Of a stretch of DNA of 64,000 nucleotides, positions 8,058-16,861 are shown piece after piece. Each line of letters begins with the position of its first letter. Position 1 is the first letter of the stretch. The stretch is from CAZELM01 sp964512995 (GTDB lineage Bacteria; CSSED10-310). Below the pieces are notes generated by a model. The model ran no database searches. It saw nothing but the letters and a program-made list of their open reading frames with translations, and was not told where the DNA came from. The stretch covers positions 1 through 64,000 of the forward strand of contig CAZELM010000012.1 in the NCBI GenBank assembly GCA_964512995.1, written 5' to 3'. The position numbers and the translations under genes are program-made.

Positions 8058-8881
8058 TACCGGCCTCCGCGATGTTTCCAAAAGAATCTCAGCATATTTT
8101 TTAAATGAATATATGTCATTTTATTGAAAAAGGATCGAGCGCTTTCCCGGTCGTACAGATGGACCACTTTTACATAGGGAATATATCGGATACGCCAGCC
8201 AGCCTTTTTAATTCGATAGCACCATTCGATATCTTCGTAATACAAGGGATCGAACGCGGTATCCAACGGGCCGACCTGGTCTACTATTTCACGACGCACG
8301 AGAAGAAAAGCTCCCAAAATCCAATCCACATCCCGTTCCGTTTCGTGATCCCAATCACTCATCAGATAGGATGTCAATGTCTTGGACTTTGGGAAAAGCC
8401 GCTCAAATCCAGCCCACCGCATGAGAACGGCAAGCGGTGTCGGAAACATGCGTGCCGTGTACTGGATGGAACCATCCGGATTGATCAGTTTACATGATGA
8501 CGCGCCAATATCCGGATGATCATCCATGAATTTGATCATGAATGGAAGTGATTCCATATCAACAATCGTATCTGGATTGAGAAGCAGGATGTAGCGCCCC
8601 CTGGAGATCGCTATCGCCAGATTATTGTTCGTGGAAAATCCTTTCTTCACGTCATGGCGGATAAGAGTCACCCAAGGATATCGGGAGGCGATGATCCGCG
8701 TTTCATCACTGGATCCATTGTCAATCACAAAATGCTCGATATCCAGATTTCCAACTCCTTTTTCAACGGATTCCAGACAATCTCGCAATTCATGCCCTTC
8801 ATTGGTCGAGATGGTGATGATGGATAAATCTATCAGGTTATAATCATTGGAAACCGTAACGATGCCATCCTCCTCAGTCAT
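8057..8881 (-). CDS. Family 2 glycosyltransferase
   Basis: 274 residues, GT-A fold. The N-terminal nucleotide-binding block is LSIITISTNEGHELRDCLES, followed by EHFVIDNGSSDET and the DXD-like metal site in LLLNPDT (about residue 100). The acceptor-side region has DWILGAFLLVRREIVDQVG and YYEDIEWCYRIKKAGW, characteristic of rhamnosyltransferase-like GT2 enzymes (WbbL type). No membrane segment is seen, so it acts on the cytoplasmic face, adding a sugar to a lipid-linked or surface glycan. It is translationally coupled to the radical SAM gene. Confidence 0.9.
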   Translation of the reverse strand: MTEEDGIVTVSNDYNLIDLSIITISTNEGHELRDCLESVEKGVGNLDIEHFVIDNGSSDETRIIASRYPWVTLIRHDVKKGFSTNNNLAIAISRGRYILLLNPDTIVDMESLPFMIKFMDDHPDIGASSCKLINPDGSIQYTARMFPTPLAVLMRWAGFERLFPKSKTLTSYLMSDWDHETERDVDWILGAFLLVRREIVDQVGPLDTAFDPLYYEDIEWCYRIKKAGWRIRYIPYVKVVHLYDRESARSFFNKMTYIHLKNMLRFFWKHRGGR

Positions 8882-8967
8882 GGTATTATATCACACGGTG
8901 ATGGATTGTCAGTTTTTATTTACACACGCAGACAGGTATCCGGATGGACTTTCAACCGGTCAATCGT

Positions 8968-9957
8968 TCAGTTTTTTTGCTTGAGCAGGCTTGATAATTC
9001 CTTTTTGGCTTGTTCGTGACGGGGCAGAATGGCCAGGCATTTTTCATAATATTCACGCGCCGCATCCGTTTGACCACGCTTGGCGTATATTGTCCCAAGA
9101 AAGTAGTACACTTTTCCCAATTCCGGATCTTTTCGGTGGAGCCAGTCAATGAGAGCGAGATCATACCGCTGAAGATCTGACTCAGTCGGGTTTGATGCAA
9201 GCAGTTGATTGATGATCGCGAGATTTTCAGGATCGTCTTTGTACGTTGTGCTCGCATGTTTAAGCATGTACCGATAATCGGCGGTTACATCCAGAATCTC
9301 CTTTTCCGCATCTTTCAATGCATGATGGGCATTATCCAGATCATCCATCTGGAGATAGACCTGGCCGATTTTGCTATAAACGAGATATTGATCCATCTCT
9401 GTATTCAAAGCCGATCGATAACTCTCAATTGCTTTCGGCTTCTCCCCCAAGTTTTCATAGATAAGCCCCAGATTGAAATGGATGCACCCCACCTGGTCTT
9501 GTTCCTTTTTCAATGTATCAAGCAGCATCTGTTCGGCTGCCTTCTCTTGTTTCAAACGGGTCAAGGCGACCGCAGTATTGACAGTGGCGTCCGTGAATCC
9601 CGGTTTGATCCGTAAAGCTTCCTGATACAGACCAATCGCTCGTTCATACTCATGCCGATACAGCAGCGCGTCTGCATATTCTTTCATTGACTGTGCTTCG
9701 GAATCGATCCCCGGTTTCGAGATCGCTTTCAGCCATTCCGGTTCGATGATGGAGATTCCGGCAAACGACATCAATACCACCCATATCAATAACAGCGTTG
9801 AAACCACAATATAACTGGATATTGAATATTCGGCTGTTGTTTCAACACTATTTTTCGGAACAGTGGTCATTGGCGGCTTTTTTGCGGGAGCTTTGGACGA
9901 AGCGGATGGCATGGAGGATCGTTTTTCAGCAGGTATTGTGGAGAATGAACAGAACAT
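8968..9957 (-). CDS. Membrane-anchored TPR protein
   Basis: 329 residues. The start at 9957 is supported by AGGAG seven bases upstream, although it lies 32 bases inside the preceding gene; the next in-frame ATG (9912) has no ribosome binding site. A basic, Pro/Ser/Lys-rich cytoplasmic N-terminus (1-45) is followed by one membrane segment (about 48-70). The rest is helical with several tetratricopeptide repeats (for example ALLYRHEYERAIGLYQEALR, HFNLGLIYENLGEKPKAIES, YYFLGTIYAKRGQTDAAREY). The TPR domain probably faces the periplasm and acts as a scaffold. Overlap with the VanZ-like gene implies coupled translation. Confidence 0.85.
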   Translation of the reverse strand: MFCSFSTIPAEKRSSMPSASSKAPAKKPPMTTVPKNSVETTAEYSISSYIVVSTLLLIWVVLMSFAGISIIEPEWLKAISKPGIDSEAQSMKEYADALLYRHEYERAIGLYQEALRIKPGFTDATVNTAVALTRLKQEKAAEQMLLDTLKKEQDQVGCIHFNLGLIYENLGEKPKAIESYRSALNTEMDQYLVYSKIGQVYLQMDDLDNAHHALKDAEKEILDVTADYRYMLKHASTTYKDDPENLAIINQLLASNPTESDLQRYDLALIDWLHRKDPELGKVYYFLGTIYAKRGQTDAAREYYEKCLAILPRHEQAKKELSSLLKQKN

Positions 9958-11179
9958 TCTTTTTCTCCTGTTTCAAACGGTTGAAGATTTTGACCGCATT
10001 GCTGGTATCGAGAATGATCACCTGGGTACCGTTTCCAATAAGTCGATTGTATATGAATTGATTCGACTCCTTTTTAGAGAAACCGTTGCCACCCTTTCCA
10101 TTTTTGCCGCTTCCGATCAAGAGGATATCTGTTTTTTGATTCAGAAAAAACTGACGATCCCTCATATTGAATTCGTGTTTTTTATCGACCAGCCGAAACC
10201 CGCCGTCCGGAAAGAACGCAACATCAAAATATGGAATCGGGATACCTTTGTATATCGTGATGCCGAAATCATTGTAGATGATATTTTCATGCCGGTATCG
10301 GATATAAAAAAATGATTGAACAGCGATAGCCAACAGGAGAATAACCAGAAATGTATTTCTCCCCCATCGAAACTGGCTGAAGTGAAAAACGACAAAAAAG
10401 ATCATGAAACCTGTTACGGTGATGATGATGATCTGCTTCCAATATGGAAAATCCGTCAGAATGGAACTGACATAGAGTAAAATGAATGATAATGCGAATA
10501 ACAACACGAACAGACTCGCCGGATTATGGTAATAATCCATGAGTTTCCGGTGGCGAAGCTTTTTGAATCCGGAACGCAGCACATCCGAATAAGTTCCGCA
10601 AATAAACAGAACAACCATCCCCATGAAAACACCCCAGACATCCTTGGCAATATCTCCGATATCAAATATCCGGTTGCTGAGATGCATTTGGAATGCTTCA
10701 TCGAATGCGGAGTAGGACAAAGCAAACAGATAAGTTCGTAACAGAATCTGATTGGGTGGCGTTCCCTTGGGATGGAGATCCCGGTACATCATGAAAGCAA
10801 AGATGCCATAAGCGATGTAATGCCAGTTCTGCTGCAGATCATAGAACTTATGATCGAAATAATAATCTGCGATCTGCTGTGCCAATGCATCCAGCAGTAT
10901 CACCGCGATGGCAGCATAAATGACGCGTCTTGTTATATGCCGGTAAAATACAGCGATTGCAATGATCACCAGTGCTGCACCTGCAGCCGGAACATAGGCG
11001 ATTTCCCGATCAAATGCAGTGAACGATAACCGGGAAAGAGAGCCGATCGCTTCCTGTAAAAAGTTCTGGAGCATGATGAACGGTGTTGCCACCAGCAACA
11101 TACTGTACAGTGTCACATGCAATCGAGTGGAATGCAGCCATTGCCCGATGGATTTGTTCTTATTGATCTGTTTCGCCAT
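9926..11179 (-). CDS. VanZ-like membrane protein fused to an Mth938/NDUFAF3-like domain
   Basis: 417 residues. The first 290 residues carry about nine hydrophobic segments. A VanZ-like signature is visible: WHYIAYGIFAFMMYR, then SYSAFDEAFQMHLSNR and FDIGDIAKDVWGVFMG. From about residue 300 a soluble domain matches the Mth938/DUF498 pattern: ITIYKGIPIPYFDVAFFPDG, DILLIGSGKNGKGG, and the GTQVIILDTSNAVKIFNRL end in which the GxxVxxxDTxxAxxxxNxL pattern is diagnostic. VanZ-like proteins act in cell-envelope processes; Mth938 domains act in assembly or unknown roles. I know of no standard protein with this fusion. It heads the TPR gene and sits in the glycan cluster. Confidence 0.7.
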   Translation of the reverse strand: MAKQINKNKSIGQWLHSTRLHVTLYSMLLVATPFIMLQNFLQEAIGSLSRLSFTAFDREIAYVPAAGAALVIIAIAVFYRHITRRVIYAAIAVILLDALAQQIADYYFDHKFYDLQQNWHYIAYGIFAFMMYRDLHPKGTPPNQILLRTYLFALSYSAFDEAFQMHLSNRIFDIGDIAKDVWGVFMGMVVLFICGTYSDVLRSGFKKLRHRKLMDYYHNPASLFVLLFALSFILLYVSSILTDFPYWKQIIIITVTGFMIFFVVFHFSQFRWGRNTFLVILLLAIAVQSFFYIRYRHENIIYNDFGITIYKGIPIPYFDVAFFPDGGFRLVDKKHEFNMRDRQFFLNQKTDILLIGSGKNGKGGNGFSKKESNQFIYNRLIGNGTQVIILDTSNAVKIFNRLKQEKKNVLFILHNTC

Positions 11180-11400
11180 GCTGTTTACACATTCCTGATC
11201 ATTTAGAGGATGCTATCGTTCCATTCATCTCTGCGATATTGGCTTTCCGGAAAAACCAACAAGCAATCATACTTTCTAATTCACCCATGCGATATCTTTG
11301 TTGAACACAAAACAACCTAACCTGTTAGACGGATTATATTTCGGTTATATGAAGCCGTCAAGCCAAGCTCCAGGTGTCACTCCCATTATAACTACTCTTA

Positions 11401-11427
11401 TCCGTGTTCATCCGTGTTCATCCGTGG
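11401..11427. repeat. Short tandem repeat TCCGTGTTCA (2.7 copies)
   Basis: The decamer TCCGTGTTCA occurs at 11401 and 11411 and again as TCCGTGG at 11421. It lies in the 260-base space between the GT9-like gene and the VanZ-like gene. No gene or terminator is seen in this interval. Confidence 0.8.
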
Positions 11428-11439
11428 TTTATCATTCTT

Positions 11440-12591
11440 TTAACCACCGATCTTAGTGAGTTCATGGATCACATGATCCACCGTGATGGATTGCATACAT
11501 CTACCAGACCGCTTGATATCGAGGCAGGTATTCTCGTCACATCGCGATCGGTATTGACAGGGCATCTGGATGATTCGATGACCAGATCCACACGGAGCTG
11601 TCTCGACAAGATCGGAGGGTCCGAACAGAGCGATGACGTGGGTTCCGACTGCGGCAGCCATGTGCATTGGTGCAGAATCGTGGCAGATCAGACACGTGCA
11701 TTGTGACAGAACCGCCGCTAATTCCCGTATCGGAAGAATCCCCATGACTCTGGCTTTTATCGTGTGATCGGCTGTAATCTGCCGGATGATCGCGGCATCC
11801 GCGGAGCCGCCCAGAATAACTACAGGCGCTTTATGTTCTTTCTCGATCCACCGGATCAGATTCTGAAACCGTTGCCATGGCCACATTTTCAATGGCATCC
11901 GTGTCCCGGGATGAATGGCGATCGGTTTTGGGTGTGCCGAAGCAATCAACGATTCTATTCGCTGCCTGGCAGTCTCCTGCTCAAGTGGTGTGATATCCAG
12001 CCGGGGATGAGTGGAAGCAGCAAAAATCCCGGCACCGCGTAAAATATCCAGGTGGAACTCCACTTTATGTTTCCATTTTTCCCACACGACCGGATGAGTC
12101 AGCAGAGATCCTCCTCCTCCAGAAGTATAACTCAATCGTCTTGGAATACGTGGAGACCACAGACAGTGAAAGATGTTCCGGATATCCGCCCGGAAATCAA
12201 TGCCCAGATCGTACTGTTCCTTCGAGAGCAGACCGATCATATCTCCTGTACTATCCGGGGACTGTTTATAGAACCATGGGGCATCGAATGAGATCACGCG
12301 ATCCAGTCCGGGGTAAGAATCCAATAGCGGTGAAGCGGCTGATGATGTCAAAAAATGGATCTCAGCCTCTGGGAAGGCCTCTTTCAGTGGAGCGATCACC
12401 GGCAATGTCATGATGACATCACCGATATACGCCAGGCGGATCAACAAGATCTTTCGGATCTGGTTTTTATCCGCCATCAATGGAACTGGATTTTCGGGAA
12501 CTCGCATCAAACCTGCTTTTGATGTCAGTGTTAATATGTGATCAGCGAATTTCACCGCGATCCGTTTTCGGCCATTGATTATTTTGTACAT
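11440..12591 (-). CDS. Glycosyltransferase family 9 (heptosyltransferase-like)
   Basis: 383 residues. The N-terminal GT9 hallmark is ILLIRLAYIGDVIMTLPVIA (about residues 47-66). The C-terminal nucleotide-sugar domain has AIHPGTRMPLKMWPWQRF, APVVILGGSAD, CLICHDSAPMHMAAAVGT and VIALFGPSD. GT9 enzymes transfer heptose or related sugars onto lipid A core or other glycans in the cytoplasm. A short Cys-rich stretch (CQYRSRCDENTCLDI) near the C-terminus is usual for the family. The first 45 residues are an extension before the GT9 core. The start overlaps the end of the GT39-like gene by 13 bases. Confidence 0.88.
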   Translation of the reverse strand: MYKIINGRKRIAVKFADHILTLTSKAGLMRVPENPVPLMADKNQIRKILLIRLAYIGDVIMTLPVIAPLKEAFPEAEIHFLTSSAASPLLDSYPGLDRVISFDAPWFYKQSPDSTGDMIGLLSKEQYDLGIDFRADIRNIFHCLWSPRIPRRLSYTSGGGGSLLTHPVVWEKWKHKVEFHLDILRGAGIFAASTHPRLDITPLEQETARQRIESLIASAHPKPIAIHPGTRMPLKMWPWQRFQNLIRWIEKEHKAPVVILGGSADAAIIRQITADHTIKARVMGILPIRELAAVLSQCTCLICHDSAPMHMAAAVGTHVIALFGPSDLVETAPCGSGHRIIQMPCQYRSRCDENTCLDIKRSGRCMQSITVDHVIHELTKIGG

Positions 12592-14120
12592 GAGCGGTAG
12601 ACATCCACTCCCATTGTAAAACCCCGGATTTTGCTCGGAAACAGCTCGGAACTCTCGCGAACACAGAGTTGATCCATCCGGCTTCTCAGCCGGTCAACAA
12701 ATGGGTGGACTTGCGGGTTATCCTGGTATACGAGAAACATCACTCCGCTATCAGAGAATGATGGAAGCATTTTCTGAAGCAGTTCTGTCTCGTCAGCGCC
12801 TGTCAGATAGTGTGTATTGAAGCGATCGAGGGAATGATATCGGAATGCTAACAGATCGCCGACGATCGGGAGCGGATTGGGAAGAAAAGCAGGAACGACC
12901 GCAACGGCATCGTGCTCCCGGTAACGCGATCCAATCCAGTCCACCACATGATGGACACGGGGTTTGACATAATCCCCGTCGAGGACCAGTGTTGTCAACA
13001 CAATGAAATAGGCGGTAAAAATGATGGCAATCCCAGGAATCCGCCAGCGAACTGCTAATTCAGTCAATCCCTTGATCATGATGAGGAGGAGCGGTATCTG
13101 AAACAAAATGAATGGGTGCCCCTTGTATATTTTCATACCCATCAGACTGGTCAGGTATATCAACAGAAATGGTCCAAATGCCAACAGAAAGAGTATATGG
13201 GTTTCCTGGCTTTTGATGTGACGTAACGACAGAAACAGGCCGCACATGAATACGAGCATCGGGATGGGATACATCCAGAAATACTCCCGAATGAAATTCT
13301 CATTCCCGAAAAAAGCCAGTTTCACATAGAGAAAGGCTGGTGTCTGAATGGGATGAAAAAAACTTGGGAAACCGCCTGGTGCAGCAGCCTGGGAGTAGTC
13401 GCGAATCAGAACCGGTATCCACGGCAGGTAACAAATCACCCACCCAACGATCAGATAACATAATTTTCGAAACTGCTGCCATCCGGAGATCGCAGAAGAT
13501 CGATCGAGCATTACCAATTGAAAACCGGTAAGAAAAACGATCAGCAAAAATCCATAGTATTGGATATATATTAAGATGAGTGACGCGAGCCAGTAGCTCC
13601 AGATCCATATCGAGCGTCCGGGCTGCCGGAGCAGCTTCAGGAAGAAAAAGACCGCTGCCACGGAGAAGAAACAAGCCATCGAATACATCCGACCCTCTTG
13701 TGAATACCATATCTGAAATGGATTCCATGCGACCAGAAATGCCGTTATCAATCCTGTTTTGCGGCCGAATGCGACAGCTCCCAGGCCAGCACTCGCCCAT
13801 ATGGTCAATACTCCCCAGAGAACGGAAAATCCCCGAAATGATCTTACAGAATCACCAAACGCATTCATCCAATGATGTAATGCGAGAAAATAGGCCGGTG
13901 GAGCGACATCGACGTCCGGCCGGTCAGCAGACGCCAGTGCGGAGATAATGTTTTCCGGTGATTCCCGGCAGAGGAACATCATACAGGCCTCATCACCCCA
14001 CAGGGCATTGCGATCCAGATGGACGATCCGCAATACCAACCCCATCGAGATGGCGATCCCGACACCGATGACCCACCATTTATTTTTCACTGGAGAATAC
14101 CGTACGAAGGTTGGATGCAA
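12579..14120 (-). CDS. GT39/PMT-like polyprenyl-phosphate-sugar membrane glycosyltransferase
   Basis: 513 residues from a TTG at 14120 (CCGGA five to six bases upstream); a GTG at 14090 is the main alternative, so the true start is uncertain. About ten to twelve membrane segments. The first periplasmic loop has LDRNALWGDEACMM, the GDE-type acidic motif of the PMT/GT-C fold, and later DRPDVDVAPPAYFLALHHW and NPFQIWYSQEGRMYSM, typical of bacterial ArnT/GT39-like proteins. Such enzymes transfer sugars from polyprenyl phosphate on the periplasmic side. It overlaps the GalT-like gene by 41 bases and the GT9 gene by 13, indicating one transcript. Confidence 0.87.
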   Translation of the reverse strand: MHPTFVRYSPVKNKWWVIGVGIAISMGLVLRIVHLDRNALWGDEACMMFLCRESPENIISALASADRPDVDVAPPAYFLALHHWMNAFGDSVRSFRGFSVLWGVLTIWASAGLGAVAFGRKTGLITAFLVAWNPFQIWYSQEGRMYSMACFFSVAAVFFFLKLLRQPGRSIWIWSYWLASLILIYIQYYGFLLIVFLTGFQLVMLDRSSAISGWQQFRKLCYLIVGWVICYLPWIPVLIRDYSQAAAPGGFPSFFHPIQTPAFLYVKLAFFGNENFIREYFWMYPIPMLVFMCGLFLSLRHIKSQETHILFLLAFGPFLLIYLTSLMGMKIYKGHPFILFQIPLLLIMIKGLTELAVRWRIPGIAIIFTAYFIVLTTLVLDGDYVKPRVHHVVDWIGSRYREHDAVAVVPAFLPNPLPIVGDLLAFRYHSLDRFNTHYLTGADETELLQKMLPSFSDSGVMFLVYQDNPQVHPFVDRLRSRMDQLCVRESSELFPSKIRGFTMGVDVYRSCTK

Positions 14121-15150
14121 TTTTTTCCGGAGGCACGATGATCAATTCCGCGCCCAACAATTTTTGCAGGAAATAGTCATCGGTCCGGTAGTCGGCTCGA
14201 AAATTCTGTCGACTGCAAATTCTCAGCAAGGATCGGGAGCCTTCGAGGGAATCCCCATGGCCGCCACTCAAACTATAATTGAACGAGGAATAGCCACAGG
14301 ATTGATAGTAATCCAGAATCATGGACAATCCGGTTGCGAGATCGACGTAATCCTCATCGTTCAACGATATCAGCGACGGAACCGAATCGTGTATCCCGTA
14401 AATTTCATTCGCCCCCTGCGGTGCGAAGGCAGCTATCCAATGCCATCTCCCGGTGGTGCCGATCCACCGGGATCCTGTCTGGTATTCCAGAGCGACCAAT
14501 CGCTCCCAATAGTTTATCCCAACGGTCTGCAAAAATGTCTGACTTTTTGTGATGGTTTCCGAGACGATATGAAATGGTTTCTGCGATCCCAGAATCTGGA
14601 TATGGGGATGAAAAATACTGGCTCCAGAAGGCGGAAGATGATTGGCATTCACGCAAACCGCCTGAATTGATTGCAGTTTACCCGTAATCGTCCGAATGAA
14701 GTTCCCGGACAGAAGGAACGCATCAGTCAGCCGGTGTTTTGTAAAATCAGACGGTCTGAAATAGTGTTCAGATGGCCAGGTGACCACAGCGTGGATGGGT
14801 GTGAGTGGAAACAGATTGGGGAACAGAATGGTTTCAGCACCCCGCAATCTTCCTGTGGGAATCCATGACTGAGGATACGTTGGCGTCTTTTGTTCCACGG
14901 CTGGAGAACAGAAAAAGCAACCGGATCGGCTTCGTTCCGCCGCCTCATCGATGAACGTCCAGTCAGATTCACCGTACATCGCCTTCATCTTCTCCAGTAA
15001 ACCCTCTCCCAGAATACTCATTCTGCCGGTCAGCGGATCATATCTGCGCCAGATGCGTTGCCTGACAGCGGTATTGGGTTGCCCCGGAAGACAGAATTCA
15101 GAGACCTCTTCGAGTTCAGCGAACAGAACGTCTTTTTTCGGTTGGTGCAT
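14080..15150 (-). CDS. GalT-like HIT-superfamily nucleotidyltransferase
   Basis: 356 residues. ATG 15150 is chosen over the longer frame to 15219 because AAGGAG lies seven bases upstream of it and nothing precedes the other. The zinc-type pair CFFC (about residue 78), the loop IHAVVTWPSEHY and the catalytic GASIFHPHIQILGSQ (HxHxQ, about residues 180-195) match galactose-1-phosphate uridylyltransferase-type proteins. The second His of HPH is the nucleotidylated residue in GalT. It is the first gene of the minus-strand glycan cluster and may supply or interconvert a nucleotide sugar. The substrate cannot be read from sequence and it is not close enough to call galT. Confidence 0.72.
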   Translation of the reverse strand: MHQPKKDVLFAELEEVSEFCLPGQPNTAVRQRIWRRYDPLTGRMSILGEGLLEKMKAMYGESDWTFIDEAAERSRSGCFFCSPAVEQKTPTYPQSWIPTGRLRGAETILFPNLFPLTPIHAVVTWPSEHYFRPSDFTKHRLTDAFLLSGNFIRTITGKLQSIQAVCVNANHLPPSGASIFHPHIQILGSQKPFHIVSETITKSQTFLQTVGINYWERLVALEYQTGSRWIGTTGRWHWIAAFAPQGANEIYGIHDSVPSLISLNDEDYVDLATGLSMILDYYQSCGYSSFNYSLSGGHGDSLEGSRSLLRICSRQNFRADYRTDDYFLQKLLGAELIIVPPEKIASNLRTVFSSEK

Positions 15151-15627
15151 GAAGCGGCTCCTTGAGATGAAAGACAGTTTCCGCAAAGGGCGGGTATATG
15201 TGAATATCTGGACAGGCATGAAAAAATGCGAAATCCGCCGACTGCGTCAGCTCAACTACAAACCTTACAATATACTGGTAATCACATACCATAACCAGGA
15301 ACAGAATTCTATCGCTTCGGATCAAGAAAGAATAATGAAATAGGTATCTCAATCCATCGTTGATTTGAGACGGGAAACAATTTTTTGCGATTCAAATCGA
15401 CGTGTCGGTCTTTTTTTGGCTGCTCCATGAAGACAAAAACGAATAAATACCTTAAAAGAAATGGACTGGGAGCGATTTTTTGTGCGATCATCACCAAAAT
15501 CGCAAAATAGATGTAGCTATCTCATTTTTTTCTTGCTAGGGTTAAGCCCGTCGAGTTGCAGACCTCTGAGCATGGTGCTCCTGTTAAGTCTCATTCGGCA
15601 CCCAACCCTTTTAAGGAGGTCTTCCAG
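15151..15627. other. Intergenic region with hairpins upstream of the RRM gene
   Basis: 477 bases with no convincing gene between divergent transcripts. It holds an inverted repeat GCGATTTT (15472-15479) / AAAATCGC (15496-15503) and a small hairpin GAGCA-TGG-TGCTC (15568-15580) in the leader of the RNA-binding-protein gene. The motif GTTAAG occurs at 15541 and again at 15583. No strong -35/-10 pair was found. Confidence 0.5.
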
Positions 15628-15948
15628 ATGGAAACGAAGAAACTTTATGTTGGTAACTTGCCTTATTCAATCACAGAAAACTCTTTACAGAATCTGTTCT
15701 CTCAAGCTGGCCAGGTTGAATCTTGCCGCCTGATCACAGATCGGGAAACCGGACGATCCAAGGGCTTTGCCTTTGTTGAAATGGCCACTGAAGATCAGGC
15801 ACAAAACGCCATTGAAACGATGAATGGACGCGAAATCGAAGGTCGTGCCATTACTGTCAACGAAGCAAGACCCCAGCAGCCGCGTTCGGAAGGCGGGTTC
15901 GGTGGTGGTCGCGGTGGCCGAGGTGGTCGTCACGATCGCAGATATTAA
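15628..15948 (+). CDS. Glycine-rich RRM RNA-binding protein
   Basis: 106 residues from ATG 15628, preceded by AAGGAGGT (15613-15620) with a seven-base spacer; the longer frame from 15556 lacks such a site. A single RNA recognition motif covers residues 4-80, with RNP2 as KLYVGNLPY and RNP1 as RSKGFAFVEM. The C-terminus is a Gly/Arg-rich tail (GGFGGGRGGRGGRHDRRY). This is the small cyanobacterial/bacterial Rbp type, thought to bind RNA in stress or cold adaptation. A long leader and a strong terminator mark it as a single-gene unit. Confidence 0.95.
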   Translation: METKKLYVGNLPYSITENSLQNLFSQAGQVESCRLITDRETGRSKGFAFVEMATEDQAQNAIETMNGREIEGRAITVNEARPQQPRSEGGFGGGRGGRGGRHDRRY

Positions 15949-16075
15949 ATCGAAACTGAACTGAGAGTCATTTTCAAACAGACAATCAAATACAATTTAC
16001 TTTAGATCCTCAGAATTAAGCGTTACTACGTGTACGGATTTATTTGTTTGTAATTGAGAAACAAGGCAACCGTAG

Positions 16076-16112
16076 ACAACCCAATGTCGTTAGGATATTG
16101 GGTTGTTTTTTT
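16076..16112 (+). terminator. Intrinsic terminator after the RRM gene
   Basis: ACAACCCAAT (16076-16085) pairs perfectly with ATTGGGTTGT (16097-16106), 11-base loop, followed by a run of T to 16112. It lies 128 bases after the stop codon. Confidence 0.92.
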
Positions 16113-16337
16113 ATGTACCTTCATTATAAAAAGCTGACAGCCGGTGGTTTCAATGTTTTCAGTGCGAAAAAGGCGTTCCGGCGAAAATAGAAATCCCATC
16201 GCATGCTTAGAGATCTCCGCTCCTTCAGGGCAGTTTATGCGTGCTGTCAGTGATCTTTGTAACGCAATGATGACCAACCAATCGCAACAATCAACGTAGA
16301 TCGCTGAATAAACGCGGAAGCTCACCAGATCTCACCA

Positions 16338-16719
16338 GATGACCGCGGAAGCCCGGCAGATGACCACGGGTAGCTCGGTCGATGACCGCGGAAGCCCGGC
16401 AGATGACCACGGGTAGCCCGGTCGATGACCGCGGTGACTCGGCAGATGACCACGGGTAGCTTGGTCGATGACCGCGGTAGCCCGGTAGATAACCGCGGAA
16501 GCCCGGCAGATGACCACGGGTAGCCCGGTAGATGACCACGGTAGCCCGGTAGATGACCGCGGTAGCCCGGTAGATGACCACGGTAGCCCGGTAGATGACC
16601 ACGGTAGCCCGGTAGATGACCGCGGTAGCCCGGCAGATGACCGCGGTGACCCGGCAGATGACCGCGGTGACCCGGTAGATGACCACGGTGACTCGGTAGA
16701 TGACCGCGGAAGCTTCTAT
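16338..16719. repeat. 18-unit minisatellite of 21/22-bp repeats
   Basis: Eighteen head-to-tail units of GATGACC[GA]CGG[TAG]AGCCCGG[TC]A type start at 16338, 16359, 16381, 16402 and so on to 16699. Most are 21 bp; units 2, 4, 6 and 9 are 22 bp with an extra G. In the first third the 21- and 22-bp types alternate, giving a 43-bp higher-order period. The mixed length breaks every reading frame, so it is not a protein repeat although frames in several phases stay open. CGCGGAAGCT and GATCGCTGA occur on both flanks. The 913 bases between the RRM gene and the minus-strand gene hold only the terminator and this array. Function unknown. Confidence 0.95.
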
Positions 16720-16861
16720 GATCGCTGATAATGTCCTGATATCCGTTCGGCTGATTGAATAATCCCGGAAAGCGGTATTGATTTTTCATGATTCATCTCA
16801 GTCCGGTCCTCCAACCATCTGGGGAATGTCTGATAACAGACTCATGTTATCTCCCCTATCC

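Noticed and set aside
16338..16719. CRISPR array
   Set aside because: The units are contiguous with no unique spacers and no cas gene is present in the window.
16291..16728. Repeat-coded proteins on both strands of the minisatellite
   Set aside because: The units are a mixture of 21 and 22 bp, so no frame runs through all of them; open frames arise because the unit lacks stop codons.
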